Part shown: positions 1 to 11,599 of the stretch, piece by piece
Layout: the number at the start of each line of letters is the position of its first letter
How positions within the stretch are numbered: the first letter of the stretch is position 1
Source of the DNA: Echinostoma caproni
Taxonomy: Eukaryota; Platyhelminthes; Trematoda; Plagiorchiida; Echinostomatidae
Reading direction: 5' to 3'
NCBI GenBank assembly: GCA_900618425.1
Contig: UZAN01039976.1
Location: forward strand, 28,772 to 92,771
Length of the DNA stretch: 64,000 nt
Position numbers and translations under genes: made by a program
The notes under the pieces: model-generated
Told to the model about the DNA's origin: nothing
What the model saw: the letters and a program-made list of their open reading frames with translations, nothing else
The model's database searches: none

Positions 1-32
1 TTTCTATATCAACAAGAGAAGACAGGACAAAC

Positions 33-164
33 CTTGACATGAATGTCCATCGGGTGCCAGCCGAAATCCTGGTTGACATTCACACCGATAACTGCCCACT
101 TCGTTTGTGCAAAACACCGCCGGTCCATGGCAAGCAGCCTCGCCGGTCAGACACTCATCACGAT
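33..164 (-). CDS. EGF exon: calcium-binding EGF repeat (last in window)
   Basis: One complete calcium-binding EGF module of 44 codons. It starts after a pyrimidine-rich acceptor (ttttgtatttcag) and ends at donor G|GTTTGT, phase 1 at both ends. The codon split with the preceding exon gives D, so the module opens D-R-D-E-C, the usual calcium ligand start. Six cysteines are present in C1-C2-C3-C4-C5-C6 order. The segment CTNEVGSYRC between C3 and C4 fits the Asp/Asn beta-hydroxylation pattern C-x-[DN]-x4-[FY]-x-C, and the C5-C6 loop is CQPGFRLAPDGHSC. The gene must continue to the left because the exon ends in an open phase 1 donor. Confidence 0.88.
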
Positions 165-2384
165 CTGAAATACAAAATAGGTCATTCAAGAGAAACTCAA
201 CCCGACGAAGGGGAGTAGGGTTGAAAGGTCTATGGTAAGCCAACTCCCTAGCGATCGTGTAACTTCTACGGCGGACTACTGATGTGGAAGTACTTACAGG
301 GATTGTAATTATTTTGAACAAAGTTATTTAGAGTTGTTAAGGTTTATCTTCAGGGCTGTAATAGATTTGGTTCAGTGAGAACTATTGGACTGAGAAAGAG
401 AGAAGCAGGGTCAAAGGATCCTGGATGGTGATTTGAAGACATTGCGTTTGTTGAACGTAAAGGCTCAATACGTATGTACCATAGAGGTATTCAGCTGACA
501 GATATATTTCATAAGTTCATGTAACTACTATTTGTTGAACAAGTTGAATCAATTTTTGTGAATAGAAATTCCCATTGGTAAAACAACTTCACAGACTGAT
601 GTGACTTGTTTCTCAATTTGATTGATCATAAGAAGAGGTTTTGCTTCGTGGAAACGGTTTTGACAAAATAAAACGGAACTGATTTCGTTTGTCTCCCGTG
701 TCTTTTAAATTGATGGATTTAACCGGTTTTTTGCCGGGAGGGGAGTTGTTTCATATGGCCTCGATGGAATAATTAACTTCAGTTAGGTGACAATGAAAGG
801 ATAAATAGAGATCATCACCTAGTGACGAAGATCAATGAGTTACACATTATGTGGGTTACTCATTTAGCTCACAGTTATTTGAATTTAGTGGTCAGTGTGA
901 TACATAACTCTTCTTGATCTTAGTGAACAATATTCAGGTCATCAGATTACCTACATATTCAAGAAACCAGGGGATAGAGTTTCAGTTTTTTTCAGTCAAT
1001 CAGTAGTCAGTATCTGCGGACTAGTCCGGAATGTGAACTCCGGGGCGTAGAATGCAAGGATTGTTTTTCATTATGGTGCGAACTAGGTGCTACCCACCCA
1101 CCTCCTCTCGAAAGGGAGGCGGAGATTAACCGGAATTACCAAACTAAGCAATTTTGGTCCAGAAATCCTCTTCAGTGAACATCAACTGAGTGAGGAAACC
1201 GATAATTTTGCTTAAAGATTAATTCTCAAGGAGAGCCGTTCTCAAGAAACCTGTCGGTTTATTTGTAGATGTTGAATTTTATTCGATTTGAGAAATCAAT
1301 TAAATTCAAATACCACAATTACCCAGAAGGCTGTAAAAGTATATGAACAAAGTACAAGATCTTTTAGTTCGCGATTTGTCACGAAAATTTGGAGAATATC
1401 GAATTTTGACCCCTGAAGTGGGATATATACAGTTCAAAGTCGATTCCTGGACTTACTGCTCGGGACTCATAGTCGATTCTGGAATGATTGTCCATTGATT
1501 TAGAAATCTTAACTGTCGTCGGTTATATGTTCAAGAGAAAATGTAGCAATGATACTTAGGGTGCATTCGTGCAGCTTCGGAAGACCTCAGCATCACTGTA
1601 GCATCTACATCTCTCAGACAAGATACAAGTTGGGAGAAAATCGAAGAATGGTATGGCACTTTATCGCATTGGCACGTGATTTGAGTACCTGAATCACAAC
1701 AGACATTTTCCCTCAAACTTAATTTTTCCCGACTGGGTTCGTTCGGTCGTGGTGCTTCTAGAATTGACTGGCGTATTCGAGAAGTATTTACCAATCGCGA
1801 AACTTTTCATTATCACTCACACCTACTTGTGAGTAGTAATGTGTAGTAATTCATTTTGACTGGCTGTGATTCAGATTGCACCTCGCAACCAGTCGGTTTA
1901 TTTCAATTTTTTGTCAACTTTGAAGTAGAACATGAATTATGTGGCCGGCCCCAATGAGAGATACGATGTTTCTGGGGCCCCTAATTCGGGGCTATTATCA
2001 AGTGTGATAAATTTGACTCTATCCACTTTTAGATCGAGCAACTTCCCCACTTATGGAGCACTATCTATTGAATGATCCCATGTTCCACTAACATTTGTTT
2101 AACAATAAATCTGTTCCGAAGTGTGAGTTTCACTTCGCATTAAGTTTACAATGCTAAATATCTCGGCCGTATGGCAAGAAGCAAGAAAAGTACCTTGTTC
2201 ACACAGAGTTATCAGAAACCAAAACTCTACTTATCTAAAAAAGTCATTTAATCGATTAAACGCAGAAACTTTGTGATAGCAAAACTTATATATATATATA
2301 TATAATATATATATATATTGATGATAGTTTTTAGTGGATTTCAATACACTTGTGAGCGAGCAACATGGGAGTGAGTAAACATAC
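165..2384 (-). other. Intron between the 33-164 and 2385-2525 EGF exons
   Basis: A 2.2 kb intron. Apart from the AT microsatellite at its right end (2287-2319) I see no coding sequence, no further EGF-like cysteine pattern on either strand and no recognisable mobile element. The minus-strand open frame near 1531-1794 has no splice signals or domain pattern and is taken as chance. Confidence 0.7.
2287..2319. repeat. (TA)n microsatellite
   Basis: Imperfect TA dinucleotide run interrupted once by an AA step, lying about 65 bases downstream of an EGF exon donor on the minus strand. Confidence 0.95.
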
Positions 2385-2525
2385 CTCGACACGTTCGTCC
2401 GTCAGCCTGCAAATCATATCCTGGATTGCATGCACATTCCGCCGTTCCCTGCTCCGTTCGCAAACAAATATGTGTGCATCCCCCATTCCCGAACTGGCAC
2501 GGATCGCTCACCTCCAGCAGTACGC
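2385..2525 (-). CDS. EGF exon: non-calcium EGF with N-terminal linker
   Basis: A 47-codon exon, phase 1 in and out, with acceptor atcatttccag and strong donor CGAG|GTATGT. It begins with a short hydrophobic/acidic linker (VLLEVS) before DPCQFGNGGC, then THIC, a C4-C5 pair ECAC, and NPGYDLQADGRTC. All six EGF cysteines are present. It lacks the D-x-D-E start and the hydroxylation pattern, so it is probably not a calcium-binding repeat. A linker of this sort immediately before a C-x-x-GNGGC module is also a feature of MEGF6-type proteins, which supports the assignment. It follows the 6597-6719 exon and precedes the 33-164 exon. Confidence 0.88.
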
Positions 2526-3193
2526 CTGGAAATGATCACAAGTAAAAAACTGAACGTGTTCTATGGATTTGAAGCATGCACATTCATCAGCTCAAGGTTG
2601 TCTTTTTGTTGATTTTATGGGTGGGACTTTATTTATTCCTCACACTTTTATTACATCAATAAAGAATTTTGTGCGAAGACTAACAACCAGAAAATGAACG
2701 ATCATAGTTTTTATCTATTCATCTTTGACCTGTATTTATTTCTTGGATCGCATAAACATAGGTATTCAAACATTAAAGTACAAACATAGAGCATTGTGCC
2801 AGACGGTATGAAGATCTAACTTGTACACTTAAACATTCATCACAACTGAGTTGTTGGTTGGCTAAAACGCGTGGGAAGATCATGCGCAATGTCAAATACC
2901 TAGAAAGGCCGAACGGGCTCAAAGTGATGCATTCCGCAAGGTGAAAGCGAATGGTCACGTGACCTGGGGTTCCTAAAGCGAAGTTTCCTGGGAACAGTGG
3001 TTGCGGATGTAGCTAGATAACGAATCAAAAGTTGTGTTATGGGTAAGGAAGAAACATGATTTCAGCAATGAACTTGATCGAGGCGTTATTGTGATAAAAT
3101 GTTTTGACTGCAACAGCGATCTGCGCTTTCGCACTAAGGTCCTCTGTCTCGCACTATCTATCATAATCATTAAAATACATCTAGGCCACAGAT

Positions 3194-3197
<4 letters not shown>

Positions 3198-3228
<31 letters not shown>
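3198..3228. repeat. (AT)n microsatellite
   Basis: A perfect AT dinucleotide run of about 15 units. It makes artefactual Tyr-Ile repeats in reading frames that cross it on both strands. Confidence 0.97.
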
Positions 3229-3233
<5 letters not shown>

Positions 3234-4471
3234 CATTGTTATGGTCCTTCTCAGCTACGCTCTCACTACTGAGTAACATGCATCTAATGGAAAATTCTGT
3301 GAGATACGAGATTGAGATTGTAAGCCCGTTCGTTAGTAGCCTTATTCGTTGACGTTTATTGGTATTAGTGACCGCACTCCTGTTTCCATAATTTTATTAA
3401 GAAGTCCATCGCTTACTTCCGGGTATTTTTTAGTTTATTTCATTGGCAAGAAAAAACGTTTGAGAAAGATACCGGTGCAGTCTTTAAGTCAACAATGTGT
3501 AATCGCTTCATGGTAAGCCATTCTAGCTGTCTCTTAAGAAAATTTTTCAGAACATCACACTTTTGACATTATAAATATGGCAAGAATTTATATCGATAAT
3601 AGGATCTATCCATTATTCCACATGTTTTGTTTCAATAGTGAACAAGGCACATAGGTTTTCACAATATCCATTGGGAGGTCACGTGTTTGAATCTTATCAG
3701 GAATGTCAAACTCTTTAATCTTTATACCTGCATCCGACTCAGTTTGACAGCCGCTTATTCAAGGAAACGTCATGTTCATATCAAAGAAGAAGGACGGGTG
3801 AGTTCCAAAGATTGTCAAATTATAATGATACATAGAAAAAGTTTAAAAGGTCTGGAAAAAGTAAATTCCATGAGAGCGTAGAACTGTGGAATGCAAAATG
3901 ATTGGACAGGGGATTGCTAATAGCACAACGTGTGTATAGCAAAAATATACTGCTAACCAATCTGTATTGCATTGCACAAATTAAAACACAAATCACAGAA
4001 CCAAAATTAGGTGACTGTCACATGCCAGCATTTATTCAACAATTGGAAACTAACTAATGTAATCACATCAAAAATGACAAAATATTTTTCCCTATTAGAA
4101 CGGATGAAATGCTATCTTATGGTGTGTGACGTGTAATGTGAGTATGGCTGTTATACGATGTACTCTACAGACACCTCTCTCTACAGACATGTAGTTCTTT
4201 TTCAGCAGCCTTTAATGTATTTCACTCTATTCATTTGCTTGTATTGCACTATTTCCTCAAGAATATCCATTTCATTATTATTTTTCATGAAAAAGAGGTT
4301 TACTCTCAGTTTCAATTTTTACAACCATTAACCACGCACTTTCATGCACCGGTTTTGGTTGCTGCCTTATAATTGTCCACTCGGATGCAGAAGTCAGAGG
4401 AAGATTGGAATGTTCAAACTCGTTTTAGTTTGAAGGTAGATGATTCATTAAGACCAAGACTTCAAGGAAAA

Positions 4472-5394
4472 TGAGTGCATGCACGAACGCCACTGTTTAC
4501 GGAATTCAGCCATATCACTCAGTATCTCTAACCTTTGATTACAATGATCTCGAGGTCTCCCAATCCAAGAAGTCAGTGAATTTTGCAGTATTCTGCTGTT
4601 TTTTCCCATGCTTTCGTTTGAACCGGACCATTCTGGTAAAATATAAAGACATCATCGGTTTGCTTCGCTTGTAGCCAGTCCGGATAATCTTAGTGGAACA
4701 AACCTAAAACTGTGCAATGTCTCGCATCGTTGTGTACATCTATGATCATGCGCTGGAACTGCCTCCGATAGCTAGTGTTTGGTAAAAGTTACACCAATCC
4801 CCAAAGGTATGACACTGATTGTTAAATCTCTTTGCCCCCTCCACGCGTTTTCACCCATAAATCTGTCTGGTTACCTCTCCCTCACGTGTCATTCTCTTCA
4901 CCCGTGCGTATTATCGATCATCAGACATGCACTTTTCGTTCAATCCATTTCTTCTCTCACCCACCAAACTCGGTTAACACCCCCCCCTTCGTGTGACCGT
5001 TGTCCGTGGCTCTCATATTGTCTGACTCACCCTGCTCTATGATTATCGTATGGAGTTGCTCAATCTTGCTTGGATTGGTCCTCTGTCTCACCCATGCGTC
5101 GCGCTATCCCATGTACGTAATTTCACTTATAGCTTGACGGAGTGGTGAACTTCCTCGTTTGCACCTTGGTTCTCGATTGGCATTGTTCATTTCGCCGGTT
5201 TAGGCATAGCTCCTGAGAGCGCCACGATTTGAAGTGTGTTGTTTATGTAATTGTAACACTTAATATTTATAGTACCGCATAATTATTTGCTATTGTTGTA
5301 ACCGAATAAAACTCAATAGAACATTTGGACTTGGTTTCTGAGGTTGCGCGTCACTCAACGTTGGCCTGGATAGTCATTTGGATTTAGCACATCA
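4472..5394 (+). mobile_element. Possible solo LTR or LTR-like retrotransposon remnant
   Basis: The head (4481-4525, GCACGAACGCCAC then GTT and TCAGCCATAT) recurs at about 26291-26335, so it is a dispersed repeat. The tail near 5180-5330 contains TTCATTTCG, GCATAGC, then AATAAAACTCAATAGAACATT, which looks like an LTR polyadenylation signal followed by R/U5. A diverged tail with the same order of blocks occurs at about 15180-15660. No flanking coding region survives. Exact ends and target-site duplications were not resolved, so the boundaries are approximate. Confidence 0.35.
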
Positions 5395-6596
5395 TAATTA
5401 CAAGGTGATTAAGATCGATCATTGCCCATCTACCAGCTTAAAGTACGCATAACAGTCGATTATACAACATCTTCGGTTATCACCAATCAGTGTTTGACTT
5501 CACATTCAACAAAATACGGCTTTCTCCATTCATTTTGTTTGTAAGTCACAAAATGTCTCGAGCGCAATGTGTATTGTGCTTTGCGCTTTTATTTCTTCCA
5601 CTAAATACTTAGTGGGTTGTCAGCCTGCCTTTTCTTCTCAGATGCTACCTGGGCTAATTCTGTTGACCAGATCGCTAATTTGAGTTAGGAAAAATATAAT
5701 AAAATGCATCACTGGAAATTCAGGAGCTATGACTTTTTGTACTGGAAATCGTTGCCCTTGTTATCTGAAAACGTACAGATAAACGGAAGGTCAAAGAACA
5801 CAGCCAGTCGTGTCGAAGACTCAGATATTACTTTGCAGTCAACCTTCTTTGGTTTCAGTATTACCAAACTGTTTCTTGCACCGTAAAATAGGCTTTCTTT
5901 CCATCTAAGAGGACTGTTTCACTTGTATTGGTCAGTGAATGATGATGATGACTTTCGTCCCATTGTGATTTTCCCCCAGCTCAATAAAAGCTGACTTCAG
6001 GTTGCTGAAGTGCGCCCTCACGGTGGGCAAGCTTGTTTCCCACATTCCCCTGTCTGTTCCGAAAAACAGTAGTTTCACGATTCATTGCAGATTGCAAACA
6101 ACATATNATTTTTCCGATCACACCGAATGTTGGTTACACACTGGCCTATGCACAAATAAAACACATACGTCCATCCTGTCTAACTACCAACTTGTCCTAT
6201 TTTGTATACCCATGTACAAAATCTCTTCAATACGTTATCCCGCCCGAATCCCACTAAAGAAGTAAAAACCTTCAATCTGAAGTTTACCAATCATGGAGTT
6301 GTTGGTCCAGGCTTTCTCGTGATTGCAATTAGCGGTGGTTTCTTCCTGCCCAAAAACATGTGTACAACTTGGTGATATACCAAATACGTATTTAACTTAA
6401 ATAAATACGCATTGCCAATGACCCGTTCAAACACCATGCAGATGTTTCCGGCAATATCTTGCCTGTTTTAATCCGCCGGATGTGAAACCGCTATGGGTGG
6501 TTATGAGTCCCCAATAATCAATTTCATTTCATCAGAGTTTCATCAGGAACTGCTTGCGTATAACCATAACCATAATCACGTATGAACCGGACTCAC

Positions 6597-6719
6597 GATA
6601 GCATGTTTTTCCATCGTTTCCCAATTGCCACCCCGGATTGCATTCGCAACTGTACGAACCGTCCACATTACGGCACTGATGCTGACAGCCTCCATTGTCT
6701 TGTGCACACTCATTGATGT
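6597..6719 (-). CDS. EGF exon: calcium-binding EGF repeat
   Basis: A 41-codon exon after acceptor gatgaactatag, ending at TATC|GTGAGT, phase 1 at both ends. Joining to the 8961-9086 exon supplies the first base of Asp, so the repeat opens D-I-N-E-C. The order is ECAQDNGGC, QHQC, then CRNVDGSYSC, which fits the Asn hydroxylation pattern, then ECNPGWQLGNDGKTC. All six cysteines are present. This is the most typical calcium-binding EGF in the gene and sits between two repeats that lack calcium ligands. Confidence 0.9.
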
Positions 6720-8960
6720 CTATAGTTCATCACCGGGTGAGGTGAGGGGGGGGAGTGGAGTGGAATGGAGTATGGGTGCGACGACAATGAAATATCAGAC
6801 ATGACCAGTTTTAAGAGAATGAAGTGAATTAGTGTTGGACTGAATATGTGTTGAGCGAGAAATGTGAACATTAAAAAAGGAGTTCTTGGGAATGAGCCAA
6901 GCAGCTTCAGTACAGATGGAGTCTTTCCCCTATTGTTACGACCAGACCGGAAACAAAGGATTTCAAGCCCCAAGTTGTCATCTGATTTCGAAAGTATCCA
7001 TAGAACGAAATCTAAATTCATTAAAGTGATTGTGTTCACACACTGGACGGTACCCATTTACCGAACGCTCGGGATTATAACAATAAACTGACTTTTTTAT
7101 CAAAGCAAATAATTCATTAATTGTGTATCACTAAGTTGAATCTTCTATTGAAACACGAGAGTCTTTATCTGTCACAACATCCAATCAGTTTTCTAGGGGA
7201 CACCATGACGACCATGACGTGGAGGCAGGGGCGTGAACGGGAAAGATAACACTCACTGATCATTGTTGACGATAAGCTGTTGGAATTTCAAGGGAAAAAA
7301 CCTTTACGATTTTCCTATACCATCGTTCCTGATAAATTCGTTAAACCAAATTTTATACAGAAACACGAAGAGTCTGTCACTCAGCTGGTTGCCCTTCGTG
7401 ATCCATATTGCATAACTTGACCTGCAGTCAGATTATTAGCAATCCAGGCGCCATGGTTACTCATCAAGTTCTTATGAAATTTTACCAAATTAGAGAATAA
7501 TTTTCTTTCAATGAATACATTTTGTGTCCTATCTGATATGTTCCGCACCCGAAAAGAATGCCACATTTTAAATTAGTAATTTTGATACCATCAATCAAGC
7601 GTTTCACCGCCTCCGTTTATCTTCCTATCAGGCATAAAACACTTTTGAATTATTGTTTTGTGAAAAATCCTGCGTTTTTATTGTGTTTGTTTCTGCTTCC
7701 TCGTAGGATACCAGAAGATGAAGCAAAAGCTCCAAACTGAAAATTAAAACAACCCCATGCAATTTTACAAAGCTCCACTTACTTACTATCTACGGCGATC
7801 TTGCGGTTTTGATTAGTTGAGATAAGTATTACTCCTTGGGGCATTAGTTTCATTCGTATCCTCTATCTCCCCCCCCCCCNAGTCCAAAAACTCCAGACGG
7901 AGGGAAGCTTTCTTTGTTGTGGAAAACGAAAACTGTCGAACGGTCGTCAATCGACTATGACGAGGCAAAACAAGTGGAGAACAGCAAGAGGGCTAAACGC
8001 ATGCTCAGATTCATTTGTGGATCAGATTTCTCATACGTCAACCATGCACCACGACCTTATGGTAAACCATGAATTAGTATGCAAGTCAAATGATTATTAC
8101 ACACACACACACACAAGCAAACCGCCTCGTCAATTCTCTCCGGTGTGCTACATAAATGTCACTTAAGCTATTTAGCCATCTCGCCCTTGCGAGAAGTAAG
8201 CTCGGCATATAGCAAACACATGGGTCACTCACTGATCCACGAGTCGGGACAGAGTTGTTCAGCTCCTGTCAACGATCATCCCATGNNTGGGTGTTCTGAA
8301 TTCACTTCCTTTTTATTAACGTGTTTTATTTCTCCCCATTCACACCCGCTCCACGCTTGGTTGTCATATGTCTGTAACCATTGCTCAACACTAATGTTGA
8401 TGTGTTTTATAGCTGCCGATTGACTGACTATGTATGTGTGCCCGGGTGCGTTTGCCTCGGCAGCATGGTTTATGTTAGTGGGCCCGGGCCCGGCAGATTT
8501 ATATTGAAGCTCACTCCATTTGTACTCGGCCCAACAGGGGGCTATTATAAAACTCGAAAAGGACCGCGTTAGCTTCCGTGTAGCCGCTGAGTATAGGCGT
8601 GGAAATATGAAAGACATGCTGTAACGCCTGGGGTTTTTCGCTCGAACAGAGTGGTTGTAGGGTGACTTAAAGGTGTAATGACACCGAAATATTGTAGGCA
8701 CACTCCGACTTTTCTCCCGAGAGTTCTGAGGTTAGTTACCCATCTATGCAATGAACAGAAACGCTATTCTGTTCGCTCATTGGGGACTATGGGTGATTGA
8801 GGCCATGGTGAATTCGTTACATGAACTTTACATTAGCACACAACATTTGGCATTTCGTCAGACATGTAAATGGGAGGCGTGCGCAAAAGGACATGACGGT
8901 TTGCGAAGTTGTTGATGTTGTTGGAGGTAGTGGGGTGAAAACATTTCGATGGCCACTTAC
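6720..8960 (-). other. Intron between the 6597-6719 and 8961-9086 EGF exons
   Basis: A 2.2 kb intron. It contains a C homopolymer ending in an unresolved base (about 7869-7880), an AC microsatellite at 8099-8115 and two unresolved bases at 8286-8287. No additional exon with EGF cysteines was seen. Confidence 0.65.
8099..8115. repeat. (AC)n microsatellite
   Basis: A short perfect AC dinucleotide run within an intron. Confidence 0.9.
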
Positions 8961-9086
8961 CCACACATTTCTTTGGATCGTACGATGCTGGTTGATAACC
9001 ATCGTGACAGCTACATCGAGCCTCGCCGTTTACTGTGCGACAATCGTGTTGGCAACCACCATTGTTCTCTTTGCATAGATCCTGTG
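8961..9086 (-). CDS. EGF exon: non-calcium EGF repeat
   Basis: A 42-codon module. The chosen acceptor is gccaactctag|CA, because this keeps phase 1. The nearer CACAG five bases inside would give phase 0 and break the uniform pattern. The donor is GTGG|GTAAGT. It reads AQDLCKENNGGC, QHDC, RTVNGEARC, SC, then HDGYQPASYDPKKC, giving six cysteines. It lacks the acidic calcium start and the hydroxylation motif. The C5-C6 loop is slightly longer than in its neighbours. It follows the 11471-11599 repeat across the intron that contains the assembly gap. Confidence 0.87.
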
Positions 9087-9788
9087 CTAGAGTTGGCAGA
9101 GTACGCAAGTGAAGTTAATTTTGGCATAAATCATTAGGCAAGAAGATGGATGATAGACAGGTTTTATAGTTCCATTTGTTCAAGCGCTAGATACAGACAA
9201 ATGCCAAAATAGCAAACTTGACTGGATAGAAGCCTATTTGATTCCAGTGAACTTGGTTGCTGTGTTGGTGATGGTTGTGGAGCTGATGGTGGTGGCTGAT
9301 CTAGTGAAACAGATCTTGTGACATCCAAGATACTAGACAAATATGAACCATTTCATTACCGTAGATACATTCATAACCATACCGGATCACAACGGCGTGT
9401 TCGTGGAGATCTTACATGTTTCCACTGATGATTATGAACACGAACTGAGGCCACCCACCGATGGACTGCTGCTGTATGCTTCAAAACAAAATGAAACCAC
9501 TGATGCTTGTGGGAACAGTATTCAGTGAACAGAAATGAAATAAAAACCTCAGACCATGGCCATGACATCTGTGTAAGCTCCGACTGATCTATGAAAAACA
9601 TTGTGCCGTACACGATTCTCGTCTGATGCATCGTTTTCACGACGCATGCACGTATCCGTTGCAGTTCATTTATCTATCCCTTTATCATGCCCTGATGCAT
9701 CACCATTCGATTTCTAGTTGGACGGTGGAGGGTTTTGTATTAAACGTGATACCTATGAGGGCTGGTTTACAAACTATCGAGTGTTCAA

Positions 9789-9834
9789 GGTCATTCGTTG
9801 GAATGAGGCCTGTTTGTAGTTACAACGAATGACC
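9789..9834. repeat. Perfect 12-bp inverted repeat (hairpin)
   Basis: GGTCATTCGTTG at 9789-9800 is exactly complemented by CAACGAATGACC at 9823-9834, with a 22-base loop. It lies in an intron. Confidence 0.8.
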
Positions 9835-10387
9835 AGTATTCATTAGCCTTGCACTTGGTGGACAAAAAGGAGCTCAGTCAGTTACATAATAACCTCGACC
9901 ACTGCACGTAAACTGAGTCATGAAGAATAAAGGGAATGAATTGGTACGGGACAAGCCATTGGGAAAGTGAGCAAATCAATTCGAATAGTCAAAAAACGGG
10001 ACAGGGCAAAGGAAGCCCAAAGTTTTTACGAATAATTATAATCAACCACGGCGAGTGAACAGCTGACCGGTTGCAGCTAGACTGGGTTCGGTCAGGGTTG
10101 GTCACAAAATCTAAGCGCTCGCACAAATCGGACAGAAGTCATCGAGTGGTGATGGACTCATAAAAATGAACTAGATGAGTTTTGAGTTGTTTTCTAACCA
10201 TAGAGACGGGTTTTGCTGGCTCTACACAAGCACGACCCTTTAAGAAATAGGTTACAGGGATAAATTTCAACATTTGAAATTCTACCTCAAATTAACCTTT
10301 ATATGCACACATTTCGAACCACTGTCCTATTGTTCCTGTAATTCCCATGTGTTGTCTATTTCATCCTCTCATGGATCTGTGCTTATG

Positions 10388-11297
10388 NNNNNNNNNNNNN
10401 NNNNNNNNNNNNNNNNNNNNNNNNNNNNNNNNNNNNNNNNNNNNNNNNNNNNNNNNNNNNNNNNNNNNNNNNNNNNNNNNNNNNNNNNNNNNNNNNNNNN
10501 NNNNNNNNNNNNNNNNNNNNNNNNNNNNNNNNNNNNNNNNNNNNNNNNNNNNNNNNNNNNNNNNNNNNNNNNNNNNNNNNNNNNNNNNNNNNNNNNNNNN
10601 NNNNNNNNNNNNNNNNNNNNNNNNNNNNNNNNNNNNNNNNNNNNNNNNNNNNNNNNNNNNNNNNNNNNNNNNNNNNNNNNNNNNNNNNNNNNNNNNNNNN
10701 NNNNNNNNNNNNNNNNNNNNNNNNNNNNNNNNNNNNNNNNNNNNNNNNNNNNNNNNNNNNNNNNNNNNNNNNNNNNNNNNNNNNNNNNNNNNNNNNNNNN
10801 NNNNNNNNNNNNNNNNNNNNNNNNNNNNNNNNNNNNNNNNNNNNNNNNNNNNNNNNNNNNNNNNNNNNNNNNNNNNNNNNNNNNNNNNNNNNNNNNNNNN
10901 NNNNNNNNNNNNNNNNNNNNNNNNNNNNNNNNNNNNNNNNNNNNNNNNNNNNNNNNNNNNNNNNNNNNNNNNNNNNNNNNNNNNNNNNNNNNNNNNNNNN
11001 NNNNNNNNNNNNNNNNNNNNNNNNNNNNNNNNNNNNNNNNNNNNNNNNNNNNNNNNNNNNNNNNNNNNNNNNNNNNNNNNNNNNNNNNNNNNNNNNNNNN
11101 NNNNNNNNNNNNNNNNNNNNNNNNNNNNNNNNNNNNNNNNNNNNNNNNNNNNNNNNNNNNNNNNNNNNNNNNNNNNNNNNNNNNNNNNNNNNNNNNNNNN
11201 NNNNNNNNNNNNNNNNNNNNNNNNNNNNNNNNNNNNNNNNNNNNNNNNNNNNNNNNNNNNNNNNNNNNNNNNNNNNNNNNNNNNNNNNNNNNNNNNN
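10388..11297. other. Assembly gap (910 N)
   Basis: A run of unresolved bases. Reading frames that span it are meaningless. Confidence 1.
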
Positions 11298-11470
11298 GTT
11301 TTTATTCATCACTGAACATGGGTCATTGTAGCCTGTAAAGTCAATAAATGCTTCATTACACTTGTATGCACGGCTATATCAAAATAGAATGGAACAAAAT
11401 GATGGAAGGTCCTCTTTCATGAGTTGATAAACAAAAGAAGTAATACCGAGCCCTGTCAGGTTTTACTTAC

Positions 11471-11599
11471 CTATACATCGCTTTTTGTCGTCTGCCAAAC
11501 GGTAACCTGGTTGACAGGAGCAAACATACCGATAACCCGGCAGTGTGGTGCAAATATGCTCACAGTCACCGTTGGGCGGATGTTTACAGGGATCGAAGA
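11471..11599 (-). CDS. EGF exon: non-calcium EGF repeat
   Basis: A 43-codon exon with acceptor aaaacgggcag and strong donor ATAG|GTAAGT, phase 1 at both ends. It reads F-F-D-P-C after joining to the 13201-13326 exon, then KHPPNGDC, EHIC, TTLPGYRYVC, SC, QPGYRLADDKKRC. Six cysteines are present. The C1-C2 loop is PPNG-rich rather than the usual xNGGC, and the calcium start residues are missing. It is the first of two successive non-calcium EGFs. Confidence 0.88.
   Translation of the reverse strand, partial: SSIPVNIRPTVTVSIFAPHCRVIGMFAPVNQVTVWQTTKSDV

Larger units (their letters stand above)
2526..6596 (-). other. Intron between the 2385-2525 and 6597-6719 EGF exons
   Basis: A 4.1 kb intron. 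It holds a TA microsatellite at 3198-3228, a region at about 4472-5394 that resembles a solo LTR (listed separately), and one unresolved base at 6107. I see no further EGF cysteine pattern in it. Confidence 0.65.
9087..11470 (-). other. Intron with assembly gap between EGF exons
   Basis: This intron contains a perfect 12-base inverted repeat (9789-9834, listed separately) and the 910-base run of N at 10388-11297. The phases of the flanking exons are compatible without anything between them. One more phase 1-1 EGF exon could still be hidden in the gap. Confidence 0.6.

Noticed and set aside
2973..3276. Frames with Tyr-Ile repeats on both strands
   Set aside because: Created by the (AT)n microsatellite.
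10274..11338. Very long open frames across the gap
   Set aside because: They consist of unresolved bases; no stop can be seen in N.
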